Shown in pieces: positions 1 to 7,251 of a DNA stretch of 64,000 bases. The DNA comes from Alicyclobacillus sp. (GTDB lineage: Bacteria > Bacillota > Bacilli > Alicyclobacillales > Alicyclobacillaceae), in the NCBI GenBank assembly GCA_023511295.1, contig JAIMBT010000014.1:1-64000 (forward strand). The letters are read 5' to 3'. Position numbers and translations under genes: made by a program. The notes beneath the pieces were generated by a model that saw only the letters and a list, made by a program, of their open reading frames with translations, was not told the origin of the DNA and searched no databases. Positions within the stretch are counted from its first letter, which is position 1. Every line of letters starts with the position of its first letter.

Positions 1-824
1 AGCCAAGGCCAGAGCCCGCCTTCTTCATGCTCCCAAAATCGAGCGGGGTATCGAGTTGATCCGCCAGTAGCGGCGGTGCCGAAACCCCGGAGAAGACGAA
101 TTTGATCGGCACACCGCCGCGCGGGCCGCCAGCGCATTCTTCGAGTAGCGCCCGCATTGGTGTTCCCATCTCCAACTCGTAGACGCCAGGCCGCTCGACG
201 TCCCCGGAAACCGTCAACACGAAGGTGCCCGGTGTATCGGCCGACCCGAAGCTGCGCCACCAATCGGCGCCCTTGCGCAGGATATGGGTGACGTGCGCGA
301 GCGTCTCGGCATTGTTGACGACAGTGGGGTGACCTTCTTCGAGTGCGGGCACGAACAGGCCCTGAATATAGGGGGGATTCACCCGTGGCAGGGGCTGGCC
401 ACCCTCGGCGACCTCGATCAGCCCCTTCTCCTCGCCCAGCAGATAATCGTCCGGGCCGAGCACCATGTCGATGATGATGTCCTTGCCGCTTTTCATCGCG
501 TTCGGGCCGATGTAGCCCGCCTTCGCGCTCTCGATCAACGCGGTTTTCAGCCGCTCGATCTCCCGGCCGAAGATCTCTTTGACGACGAGATACGCTCTCT
601 CGACCCCCAGCGTATAGGCCGCAATCGCGATGCCTTCGATGATCTGGTATGGGTTCTTGCGCGCGATAAAGCGGTCTTTGTAGGTCCCGGGCTCGCCCTC
701 GGCGAAGTTGCACAGGAGGTACTTCGGCTGGCCCGGATCATCGTAATTGCCTTGCCACTTCACGCCGGTGGGAAAACCCGCGCCCCCGCGCCCCCGCGCC
801 TCCGCGTCCCCCGCGCCCCCTACC
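1..824 (-). pseudogene. NuoF-like NADH:acceptor flavoprotein subunit, 5'-truncated and cut by the window edge
   Basis: The minus-strand frame encodes the FMN/NADH-binding core of the NuoF/FdhB family. Visible landmarks are GRGGAGFPTG (773-793), CNFAEGEPGTYKDR, a GEEKGLIEVAEGGQPLPR segment and VVNNAETLAHV. In NuoF the GRGGAGF motif normally sits about 60 residues into the protein. Here the frame upstream of it is open only to a stop at 917-919, inside the preceding metallo-hydrolase gene. That stretch contains no ATG, GTG or TTG codon before the motif; the first possible start (GTG) comes just after it. The 5' end is therefore missing, and the junction lies in an extremely GC-rich tract at 780-822. 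The C-terminal half, with the expected iron-sulfur region, lies outside the window. I read it as a decayed or rearranged gene; a sequencing error in the GC tract is possible but would not restore the missing residues. Confidence 0.7.
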
Positions 825-1601
825 TCACCACGCCCACTCCTCGCCGTAGCCGAGCACGACCACCTGCGTCTTCTCGTAACCTGCCAGGTGCTCCGCCAAT
901 TCGCGATCTTTGCCCATCATGAACTGCACAGGCGGCACATTCGCGGTCAGGGTCTCCCATACGTCCGGCCGAGGCGCTTCCGCTTTCGTTGGAAAGGTGT
1001 GGCTCGGGATGACGTAGCGGACGTCGAGCAGGTTTCGCACCGCATACGCCGCCTCGCGCGGACCCATCGTGAAGTGGCCTGATGCGGAGAGCACCGCCAC
1101 GTCCGGGTGGTAGAAGTCCTGAATCAGTTTCATGTCCAGGGTGAAGGTCGTGTCGCCGGAATGGTAGACCGTGTGATCGCCTGTGAACGCGAACACGTAC
1201 CCCGCGGCCTCCCCCGCGTAAACCGGACGCCCTTCCGTCTCCCCGAACGAGGACGTGTGACGCGCCACCACCATACTCGCTGCCACGCCTGGCAGCTCGG
1301 CTGTACCGCCGAAGTTGATGGGGAACACATTCGAGAGACCTTGTTGCAGGAGGAGCATGGCGAGATCGTACTGACAAACCACCATCACGTCCGGGTTCGC
1401 CTGCTTCACCCGCTCGAGGCCGCTCACGTGATCAAAATGGCCGTGCGTCAGGAACACCCCGCCGAGAGTCGCCAGGTGATCTGCCGACAAGAACGACTCC
1501 GGGCAGCCTGGGTTGAGGTCGAAGAACGGATCGACCAAATACGTGTGCCCATCCTTCGTGGTGTACTCAAACATCGCGTGGCCGAGACGGCGAATCTTCA
1601 T
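825..1601 (-). CDS. UPF0173-type metal-dependent hydrolase, MBL fold
   Basis: The protein has 258 residues and the metallo-beta-lactamase metal-binding pattern: THGHFDHVSG at about residues 53-62, a later RHTSSF, SGDTTF with the bridging Asp, and PSHTFPT near the C terminus. It should be a cytoplasmic hydrolase binding two metal ions; the substrate is unknown for this family. It starts with MKIRRLGHAMFEY, typical of UPF0173 proteins, with an AGGGGG-type ribosome site just upstream. It lies 30 bases after the LLM monooxygenase gene in the same direction and is probably cotranscribed with it and the flavin reductase. The next gene downstream is the broken NuoF-like fragment. Confidence 0.85.
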   Translation of the reverse strand: MKIRRLGHAMFEYTTKDGHTYLVDPFFDLNPGCPESFLSADHLATLGGVFLTHGHFDHVSGLERVKQANPDVMVVCQYDLAMLLLQQGLSNVFPINFGGTAELPGVAASMVVARHTSSFGETEGRPVYAGEAAGYVFAFTGDHTVYHSGDTTFTLDMKLIQDFYHPDVAVLSASGHFTMGPREAAYAVRNLLDVRYVIPSHTFPTKAEAPRPDVWETLTANVPPVQFMMGKDRELAEHLAGYEKTQVVVLGYGEEWAW

Positions 1602-1631
1602 GTCCGGTTCCCCCTTTCAACGTGTGGCGGA

Positions 1632-2654
1632 CTACGATGGGTTCGATCCGCTCACCTGTACGGTCTGGAACGCTGGCATCACGTACTTGGCGAACAGTTC
1701 CATGCTGCGCAGGACCTTCGACTGTGCCAGGCCACCGAAGTTCATAAAGGCCATGAAGTGGTTGACGCCAATCTCCTGGTATGAACGGATTTGCGCAATC
1801 ACCTCGTCCGGCGACCCGAAGATGGCCTGCTCGCGCGCCCGCAAGTCTTCGTACTGGATGTTCTTTCCGTACTGCCGGGTGCGCAGGTACAGGTTGAGCG
1901 CCTCCTTTGCATTGGCCTCCGCGTCCGCACGCGAGTCGGCGACGTGGACGTGGAACGCGACAGGGATCTCGAGTTCATCGGGATTCCCAAAGCCGCTCGC
2001 TCGGTACTCCGCTTTATAGGTCTCAATGACGTCCGCCATCTCGGCCCGCGAATTGCTGTTGACGTAGGCAATCCCCATGATGGGCCGGCCCATCCGGGCG
2101 ACGTATCGGACGGGTTCCTTGCGCAGCGAAGCAATCCAGAACGCGGGCGGCTGCTGGATGGGACGCACGTTCAGCCGCATCTCAGGCACGTGGAAGTACG
2201 GGCCGTCGTGCGAGAACGTCTCGCCGCTCCATGCCTTCAGCAGGACGTCGAGGGCGTCGTTGAAACGCAACGCTTTGTCTTCCATCGGCACCTGAAAACC
2301 GGCGAACTCGTGTGCGAGGTAGCCGCTGCCAAGGCCCATGTTCAACCGGCCGCCCGACAGGACGTCAACCATCGCGTAGTCCTCCGCAATGCGGACGGGA
2401 TTGTGCAGCGGCAGGACGCAGACCGATGTGCCGAGGCGGATTCGCTGGGTCAGACGTGCGAGCGTCCCGAGCAGGACCTGGGGGGACGGATCAACCCCGT
2501 ATTCGCTGAAGTGATGGTCGGCGAACCACACGGCATCGTAGCCGAGCTCGTCGGCGAGGACGGACTGTTCGATGACTTCGTCGTACAGTTGGCCCACGCT
2601 CCGCGGGACGAGCTGCTCGTAGTTGTCAAAGACGGTGAACGTACTGAACTTCAT
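1632..2654 (-). CDS. LLM-class flavin-dependent monooxygenase
   Basis: This is a 340-residue luciferase-like enzyme that uses reduced flavin and oxygen to oxidise an organic substrate. It shows the bacterial-luciferase N terminus (MKFSTFTVFDNY), the ADHHFSEYG segment, a GTSVCVLPLHNP strand and GRLNMGLGSGY, all standard in the LLM alpha-type family. The start at 2654 is chosen because AAAGGAGG lies 6-8 bases upstream; the longer open frame to 3038 overlaps the flavin reductase and has no such site. The flavin reductase 40 bases upstream on the same strand is the logical source of reduced flavin. The substrate cannot be told from sequence. Confidence 0.9.
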   Translation of the reverse strand: MKFSTFTVFDNYEQLVPRSVGQLYDEVIEQSVLADELGYDAVWFADHHFSEYGVDPSPQVLLGTLARLTQRIRLGTSVCVLPLHNPVRIAEDYAMVDVLSGGRLNMGLGSGYLAHEFAGFQVPMEDKALRFNDALDVLLKAWSGETFSHDGPYFHVPEMRLNVRPIQQPPAFWIASLRKEPVRYVARMGRPIMGIAYVNSNSRAEMADVIETYKAEYRASGFGNPDELEIPVAFHVHVADSRADAEANAKEALNLYLRTRQYGKNIQYEDLRAREQAIFGSPDEVIAQIRSYQEIGVNHFMAFMNFGGLAQSKVLRSMELFAKYVMPAFQTVQVSGSNPS

Positions 2655-2694
2655 GTGCGGATCCTCCTTTGGAAGATAAGTGACAACGGCGGGA

Positions 2695-3288
2695 CTAGGA
2701 CTGGAGGTTGCCCAATCCGGGCGCCCCGGCTGCGTCCACGGCTGCGTCCACGGCTGGCGCGACCTCGGCGGCCGAAGGCGCCGCCGCGTCGCCGCCCCGC
2801 GTGTCCAACGGTTGACCGAGTGTCCGGTAGCTGCCGCGGTAGAACAGCAGCGGATGGGCCTCGGCATCCCGCCAGCCTTGCTCGACGCGCGCGACGAAGA
2901 TGGTGTGGTCGCCGCCGGGGTGGGTCGCCTCCACTTGGCACACCAACACAGCCAGCGTGTCTCCGAGAAGCGGCACCTTGTGGGGGCCTTCGCGCCAGGG
3001 GACCCCACGGAACCGATCTGCCACGCCCCGCCTCGCAAACACCCTCGAGATCTCAGACTGTCGGTTGGTGAGCACGTTCAGCCCAACGTGGACCCCGGGT
3101 TGAAACAGCGCAAACCCGCCCACCTGGTGATCCAGGCAGAACAGGACGAGCGGCGGTTGCAGCGACAGCGAGGTCAGCGAGTTCACGGTGATGCCGTAGG
3201 GACCACTCGGCGAGTCGGTGGTGAGCACGCACACCCCCGTCGCGAAGTGGCCCATCAGGCCGCGCAGTTCGGCTCCATCCAACCACAT
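2695..3288 (-). CDS. Flavin reductase domain protein (FMN/FAD reductase partner of the monooxygenase)
   Basis: The protein has 197 residues with the flavin-reductase-like fold: LRGLMGHFATGVCVLTT at the N terminus, GITVNSLTSLSLQPPLVLFCLD, then GVHVGLNVLTNRQ. Such proteins reduce FMN or FAD with NAD(P)H and pass it to a monooxygenase. The start ATG at 3288 has GGAGGTGG directly upstream. The frame stays open further 5' but that part is leader RNA after a good promoter. The C-terminal 25 residues after the domain are Ala/Asp-rich, with a short VDAAVDAA repeat that mirrors a repeated 12-base DNA unit. This is the first gene of the operon that continues with the LLM enzyme and metallo-hydrolase. 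Confidence 0.85.
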   Translation of the reverse strand: MWLDGAELRGLMGHFATGVCVLTTDSPSGPYGITVNSLTSLSLQPPLVLFCLDHQVGGFALFQPGVHVGLNVLTNRQSEISRVFARRGVADRFRGVPWREGPHKVPLLGDTLAVLVCQVEATHPGGDHTIFVARVEQGWRDAEAHPLLFYRGSYRTLGQPLDTRGGDAAAPSAAEVAPAVDAAVDAAGAPGLGNLQS

Positions 3289-3356
3289 CCACCTCCGTCT
3301 TGCGGGCCGATCCCGGTTTGCGCGCGCCGCGCGGCAGATGCGCCTGCAAACACACA

Positions 3357-3397
3357 GGCCCAGTGAACCCGCGCCTCGGAGCGGATTGCACTGGGCC
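3357..3397 (-). other. Leader hairpin in the flavin reductase 5' region
   Basis: A perfect 9-bp stem, GGCCCAGTG with CACTGGGCC, closes a 23-nt GC-rich loop. It lies about halfway between the inferred transcription start (about 3471) and the start codon at 3288. On the minus strand it is followed by a TGTGTGTTT stretch, so it could be an attenuator. I could not match the 180-nt leader to a known riboswitch class. Confidence 0.4.
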
Positions 3398-3464
3398 CTG
3401 TTCACTCGCGCTGAAGCCGGCACCTCGCAGTGCGCAGCCCCCGTAAACAGCCAGCGAAAGATTC

Positions 3465-3478
3465 TGTTAGCGCTTTCA
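3465..3478 (-). promoter_or_regulatory. cre site (CcpA operator) for the flavin reductase operon
   Basis: TGAAAGCGCTAACA on the minus strand matches the cre consensus TGWAANCGNTNWCA at every defined position. It begins directly at the -10 element and spans the expected transcription start, the usual place for CcpA repression. Confidence 0.75.
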
Positions 3479-3506
3479 GGATAGACAATTCTGTTTTCTT
3501 TGTCAA
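3478..3506 (-). promoter_or_regulatory. Sigma-A promoter of the flavin reductase operon
   Basis: The minus strand carries TTGACA (3501-3506), a 17-base spacer and TATCCT (3478-3483). The -35 is a perfect match and the -10 fits 4 of 6 bases. The cre site adjoins the -10, and an inverted repeat overlaps the -35. Confidence 0.7.
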
Positions 3507-3530
3507 CGGACGGACAGGGCCGTTGACAAA
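3499..3530. promoter_or_regulatory. 11-bp perfect inverted repeat overlapping the -35 element
   Basis: TTTGTCAACGG (3499-3509) and CCGTTGACAAA (3520-3530) are exact reverse complements separated by 10 bases. The left arm contains the -35 hexamer of the flavin reductase promoter. There is no T-run, so it looks like an operator rather than a terminator. The regulator is unknown. Confidence 0.55.
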
Positions 3531-3566
3531 GCACTCGTGATGGACCGCCCAACAGGTGAAGGGGTG

Positions 3567-3680
3567 TTAAGGTTGTGGGGGTGGGACCGGATCGATCCGC
3601 CCCATCGCCTGGCCCTGTCGCTTCCACTCTGCGTAGCGGTCGAAGGCGTGGCGGATGGACTGAATGACCGCGCCCTGCAC
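3567..3680 (-). CDS. Small protein of 37 residues, unknown function
   Basis: A GTG start at 3680 is preceded by AAGGAGGAG at good spacing and the frame ends at 3567. The product is a short amphipathic peptide ending in a Pro-rich tail (PVPPPQP), without a membrane segment. It follows the YeiH-type exporter gene on the same strand after about 60 bases. An alternative in-frame ATG near 3738 would add about 20 residues but has a poor ribosome site. I do not recognise a family. Confidence 0.45.
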   Translation of the reverse strand: MQGAVIQSIRHAFDRYAEWKRQGQAMGRIDPVPPPQP

Positions 3681-3742
3681 GGAGTGGTCTCCTCCTTGAA
3701 GGGCGCCCTGTGGTTTTCGGGCCCCGGTGGGTTCCATTGCCC

Positions 3743-4810
3743 TTACCGCGTCAAGGCTTGCAGTGCGAGGCTGGAGACCGCCACCAGCGCCCACGTGCAG
3801 AGCCCCATGAGAAGCGGCCGGGAGCCCGTTTGGCGAAACGACTGCAGGTTTGTGCTCAATCCGATGGCCGCAAGCGCCACCGCAATCAGGTATTGGCCCA
3901 GGTCGTTGAGGGCGGATGCGGCCGTTCCAAACACCCCCAGGGTGTCCAACGCTGACATGGCCACGAAGCCCAGGATGAAGAGCGGGAACGAGATCCGCAC
4001 CCGGCGGCGACGCGGCCCAACCGAATCCCCCGAGCCGAGGTGTGCTGCAGCGGTGCGGCTGGAGCGGATGGCGAACCAGAGGCTGACCGGGATGATGGCG
4101 AGGGATCTCGTCAGCTTCACCACCGTCGCGTACTGCCCGGCGACCGGGGAGAACGCATACCCCGCCGCAACGACGGACGACGTGTCGTTGATGGCCGTCC
4201 CCGCCCAGACCCCGAACTGCGTCGACGAGAAGTGCGCTAGGTGGCCAATCGCCGGAAACAGGAACACGGCGATGACGTTGAACAAAAAGATGGTGGAAAT
4301 CGCGTAGGCAATCTCGCTCTCCTCCGCAGCGACAATCGGCGCAACCGCCGAAATCGCAGAGGCGCCGCAGATGCTGGTCCCGACGGCAATCAGCCGAGTG
4401 AGGTTTGTCGGCAACCGCAACAGCCTGCCGATGAGGGTGCCGCCCGCGAGTGCAACCGCCAAGCTGCCCACCATCACCCAAAAGGAGGCCGATCCGGTCT
4501 TCCACACCGCGGCCAAATTCAAGTTCGCACCGAGGAGGATGATGGCCAGTTGGAGGATCCGCTTGGACGTAAATCCCACACCTGGCTGCAGCGCGGCAAT
4601 CCAGGCTCCGCGCCCATCCGCCCGCAACGCACGGCCGGTGGTTGCGTTCAAGGCGAGGCGAACGAGAATCCCGACGAGGATGGCGACGATAGGCGCACCA
4701 ACCGTCGGCAGCAGGTGACCGACGTACGTCGCCAGCCCGGCGATGGCGGCGGCGACGCAGAACCCCAACAGCAGACGCCGCGGATGCTTGAGTTGTTCGA
4801 GCAGTGACAT
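3743..4810 (-). CDS. yeiH: YeiH family putative sulfate exporter (UPF0324)
   Basis: This is a 355-residue integral membrane protein with about ten hydrophobic segments. Family features are the GLATYVGHLLPTVGAPI opening helix, a KRILQLAIILLGANLNL segment, a SICGASAISAVAPIV loop and an FGVWAGTAINDTSSVVAAGY motif, all characteristic of the YeiH/PSE family. Members have been proposed to export sulfate or other small anions; direct transport evidence is limited. The ATG at 4810 has GAGGAGGA nearby. YeiH genes are commonly controlled by LysR-type regulators; none lies here, but a LysR-like dyad is found upstream at 4933-4947. Confidence 0.85.
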   Translation of the reverse strand: MSLLEQLKHPRRLLLGFCVAAAIAGLATYVGHLLPTVGAPIVAILVGILVRLALNATTGRALRADGRGAWIAALQPGVGFTSKRILQLAIILLGANLNLAAVWKTGSASFWVMVGSLAVALAGGTLIGRLLRLPTNLTRLIAVGTSICGASAISAVAPIVAAEESEIAYAISTIFLFNVIAVFLFPAIGHLAHFSSTQFGVWAGTAINDTSSVVAAGYAFSPVAGQYATVVKLTRSLAIIPVSLWFAIRSSRTAAAHLGSGDSVGPRRRRVRISFPLFILGFVAMSALDTLGVFGTAASALNDLGQYLIAVALAAIGLSTNLQSFRQTGSRPLLMGLCTWALVAVSSLALQALTR

Positions 4811-4932
4811 GGCGAGTCCTCCTCTGGCCGACCAACCGCGCTCGCTCGCCAGAAGGTGCAGCGGCGCGGCGACACATCTTGAGGATAGACCCGTTCATCC
4901 ATCAGGTGAAATACGCGATGTTTGTAGGAATA

Positions 4933-4947
4933 ATAACTAATCCTTAT
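4933..4947. promoter_or_regulatory. LysR-type T-N11-A dyad upstream of yeiH
   Basis: ATAACTAATCCTTAT is an ATAA-N7-TTAT dyad in an AT-rich island between yeiH and the repeat tract. It resembles the T-N11-A core of LysR operators. Position and shape are the only evidence. Confidence 0.3.
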
Positions 4948-4987
4948 ATATCAACCCTATGCACCAGTCGCGTGAACGTCCAGCTAC

Positions 4988-5114
4988 GGCGCCCGTTGCG
5001 ACGCCCATGCCGACGCCCGTTGCGACGCCCGTTGCGACGCCCATGCCGACGCCCATGCCGACGCCCATGCCGACGCCCGTTGCGGCGCCCATGCCGACGC
5101 CCATGTCGGCGGCG
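4988..5114. repeat. 12-bp tandem repeat tract (about ten units)
   Basis: Units alternate between CGTTGCGACGCC and CATGCCGACGCC with few changes (one unit has GGCGCC). The tract lies between the stop codon of the YjeM-type transporter (5146) and the yeiH upstream region. A length that is a multiple of 3 keeps all frames open, which creates spurious coding-like frames (Met-Gly-Val repeats on minus, Thr-Pro repeats on plus). No ribosome site supports translation. Confidence 0.85.
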
Positions 5115-5145
5115 GTTACCCTGAACCGCGGAAGCGGTGAGCGCC

Positions 5146-6738
5146 CTACGAAGCGCGGCGTCCGCGCTCGTCGTGGCCAGATCTGGCTAGCCGCTCGTAC
5201 CGCCCGTAAAGCGCCAGGGCGACCACCGCGAAGAAGACCGGTCCAACCACCATCCACACGGTGGACTTCCAATCGCCCGTCAGGGCCGGCTGAATGATGG
5301 TGAACAGGTTGGCGAACCCGACCGTGAAGGTCACCACGACCGTCGCGACCCACGCCGATCCCGTCCGGCGGTAGACCTGAAACGGCTTCGCGATGGACGC
5401 GTTTTTCTTGAACCAGATGAACGCGATGGACAGAAACAGGTACGGCAGGGTCATGGCCACGTTGGTCATCAAGACGAGGTAATTGAAGAACGTGGATACG
5501 CCCTCGCCGCCGAACGAGATCACGAGAATCAGCACCAGAACCAAGGCGCACTGCACCCAAAGCGCGTATTTCGGAACATCGTCCTCCACGTCGCCCAACC
5601 TGCCGGGCCACAGTGCTCGCGGCGGCCCTTCAATGAGCTGTTTCAACGGAGCGTATCCGAGCACCACGAACGCGCCCATCAGCGCGAGGAACATCGATAA
5701 CCCGACAAACCGGGCCACCCAGGCTGCCAACACAGCTGAGCCGTGCGGACCCAGCCCCATCCCCAGACCGACTTGGTAACCGAGGTGTTGCATGACCACG
5801 TAGGCGACATTCCCCAAGTTCACGTGGTGCGATGCCAGCACCTGCTGCCAGTTGGTGAAGATGCCGATGAGGAACACCCCGACCGAATAGCCAATGGTGA
5901 TGATGAACGCCGCAATCGTGATGGCCCGTGGCATGGTACGCTCGGGATGATCTGCCTTGTCCGACAGCCCGCCGACGACCTCCAGGCCCCCGTACGCAAA
6001 GATTGCGAAGACGATGAAGGAGAGGACCCCGAGCGGCGTTTGGTAGGCGCCGTTGGGCGACAGGACGAACGCCCGTGCGGACGGGATCGGCTGTGCGAGG
6101 TGGCCCTTGCTCGCCAGCAGAACCACCACCGCCCCGACGAGCAGCAGGACGTTTAGGAAGGCCACGGCAGATCCGCCGATGGACGCGACAATCTCGACCT
6201 CACGAATCCCCTTCGTGATGACGTACGTGACGGCGAGGATCCACAGCGCCCCGAGGATGCCGAGCGTCTGGGTGGCGGTCAAGCCGAGGATGGACCACGT
6301 CTGGGTCGTGTCCGATCCGAAAATGGCGTTGGACAGCGGGATCCAGATGGTGGAACAGATGTCGACCATCCAGATGACGTACGACGCGTACCACATGAAC
6401 GTACCGATGAAGGCGAAGCGCGGCCCGACCGATTGAGACATCCAGGAATAGATGCCGCCTTTCGCGGACTGGAACGCAGCGCCGTATTCGCTCAGCATGA
6501 ACGCGTACAGGATGAAGAAGCAAACGCCCGTGATAAGGTACCACGGGATGGCCGCGTACCCCATGAGGTAGAAGTCGCGGGACATGTTGGTGAACCCGAA
6601 CACGGACGTGAAGATCATCAGAATGACAGGAACCAGCGTCATCTTCTTCAAGGCAGTGCTCGAACCCCCTCGCATGGCGCGCCGAACCGAGTGGCTGTCC
6701 ATTGGCCGTGGGTACGACATCCACTCGACCCCAGCCAT
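5146..6738 (-). CDS. yjeM: YjeM-type amino acid transporter (APC superfamily, glutamate/GABA family)
   Basis: The protein has about 530 residues and 12 predicted membrane helices, and follows E. coli YjeM almost helix by helix. Shared landmarks include MTLVPVILMIFTSVFGF, GAAFQSAKGGIYSWM, GPRFAFIGTFMWYASY, FAIFAYGGLEVVGGL, GLSMFLALMGAFVVLGY and FANLFTIIQPALTGDW. YjeM is a putative inner-membrane amino acid transporter whose substrate is not firmly known. The first ATG (6738) gives a 20-30 residue longer N terminus than E. coli YjeM, and no start has a strong ribosome site; 6675 is an alternative. The gene is flanked by two repeat tracts. Confidence 0.85.
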   Translation of the reverse strand: MAGVEWMSYPRPMDSHSVRRAMRGGSSTALKKMTLVPVILMIFTSVFGFTNMSRDFYLMGYAAIPWYLITGVCFFILYAFMLSEYGAAFQSAKGGIYSWMSQSVGPRFAFIGTFMWYASYVIWMVDICSTIWIPLSNAIFGSDTTQTWSILGLTATQTLGILGALWILAVTYVITKGIREVEIVASIGGSAVAFLNVLLLVGAVVVLLASKGHLAQPIPSARAFVLSPNGAYQTPLGVLSFIVFAIFAYGGLEVVGGLSDKADHPERTMPRAITIAAFIITIGYSVGVFLIGIFTNWQQVLASHHVNLGNVAYVVMQHLGYQVGLGMGLGPHGSAVLAAWVARFVGLSMFLALMGAFVVLGYAPLKQLIEGPPRALWPGRLGDVEDDVPKYALWVQCALVLVLILVISFGGEGVSTFFNYLVLMTNVAMTLPYLFLSIAFIWFKKNASIAKPFQVYRRTGSAWVATVVVTFTVGFANLFTIIQPALTGDWKSTVWMVVGPVFFAVVALALYGRYERLARSGHDERGRRAS

Positions 6739-6825
6739 GCCACTCGCGGCGACAATGACCCGCTGCCGGGCACATGGTTCCAGCGTGCGCCCGGCGAGGC
6801 AAATCTATGCGAGACGGGGGCCGGC

Positions 6826-7120
6826 GGGCGAACCAGGCTGCGCGAACGCAACAGCGGGACGCGGTTCCGCTATTTCCAGCGGAGGCGGTCCTGGTGTGCG
6901 CCACAAGGGAACCGCGTTCCCCTATCGGCCCGGACACCGCCCCTGGCGCACGCCATAAGGGAACCGCGTTCCCCTATCGGCCCGGACACCGCTCGATCCG
7001 GCGGGCGAACCCGGCTGCGTAGACGCAATAGCGGAACGCGGTTCCGCTATTTCCAGCGGGCGCGGCCCTGGCGCGCACCACAAGGGAACCGCGTTCCCTT
7101 ATCGGCCCGGACGCCGCCCA
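6826..7120. repeat. Block of REP/BIME-like hairpin repeats (copy 1)
   Basis: A unit of about 115 bp occurs twice (from about 6826 and 7006), with a half copy between (about 6942-6992). Each full unit holds two hairpins with 3-nt loops. Hairpin A is best at 7028-7050, where ATAGCGGAAC and GTTCCGCTAT pair perfectly around GCG. Hairpin B is best at 7082-7100, where AAGGGAAC and GTTCCCTT pair around CGC. The same core GGAACCGCGTTCC recurs at 58870-59075. The block fills the 510-bp gap between the M20 gene and yjeM, where I see no gene. Confidence 0.75.
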
Positions 7121-7186
7121 GACTCCGCCCAGACTCCGCCCAGCCACCGCCCAGACTCCGCCCAGCCACCGCCCAGCCACCGCCCA
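7114..7186. repeat. 11-bp tandem repeats
   Basis: Six units alternating GACTCCGCCCA and GCCACCGCCCA, preceded by a partial unit, directly abut the hairpin-repeat block. The perfect 11-bp period and lack of spacers rule out a CRISPR array. Confidence 0.8.
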
Positions 7187-7251
7187 ATCCGGCGGGGCTG
7201 GCGGGCCCTTCTACGCCCCCACCAGCCCCACCCAGTCCTCCCCACCCAACC

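Noticed and set aside
1791-3071. 426-residue plus-strand open frame
   Set aside because: It is antisense to the well-supported LLM monooxygenase and flavin reductase and has no recognisable motifs.
3289-3470. SAM, T-box or cobalamin riboswitch before the flavin reductase
   Set aside because: I could not find the conserved blocks of these classes. Only a hairpin is supported.
4959-5297. Plus-strand protein with Thr-Pro repeats, or minus-strand Met-Gly-Val repeat protein
   Set aside because: Both come from translating the 12-bp tandem repeats. Neither has a ribosome site, and the flanks are antisense to or downstream of yjeM.
7114-7186. CRISPR array
   Set aside because: The period is 11 bp with no spacers and no cas genes nearby. 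It is a simple tandem repeat.
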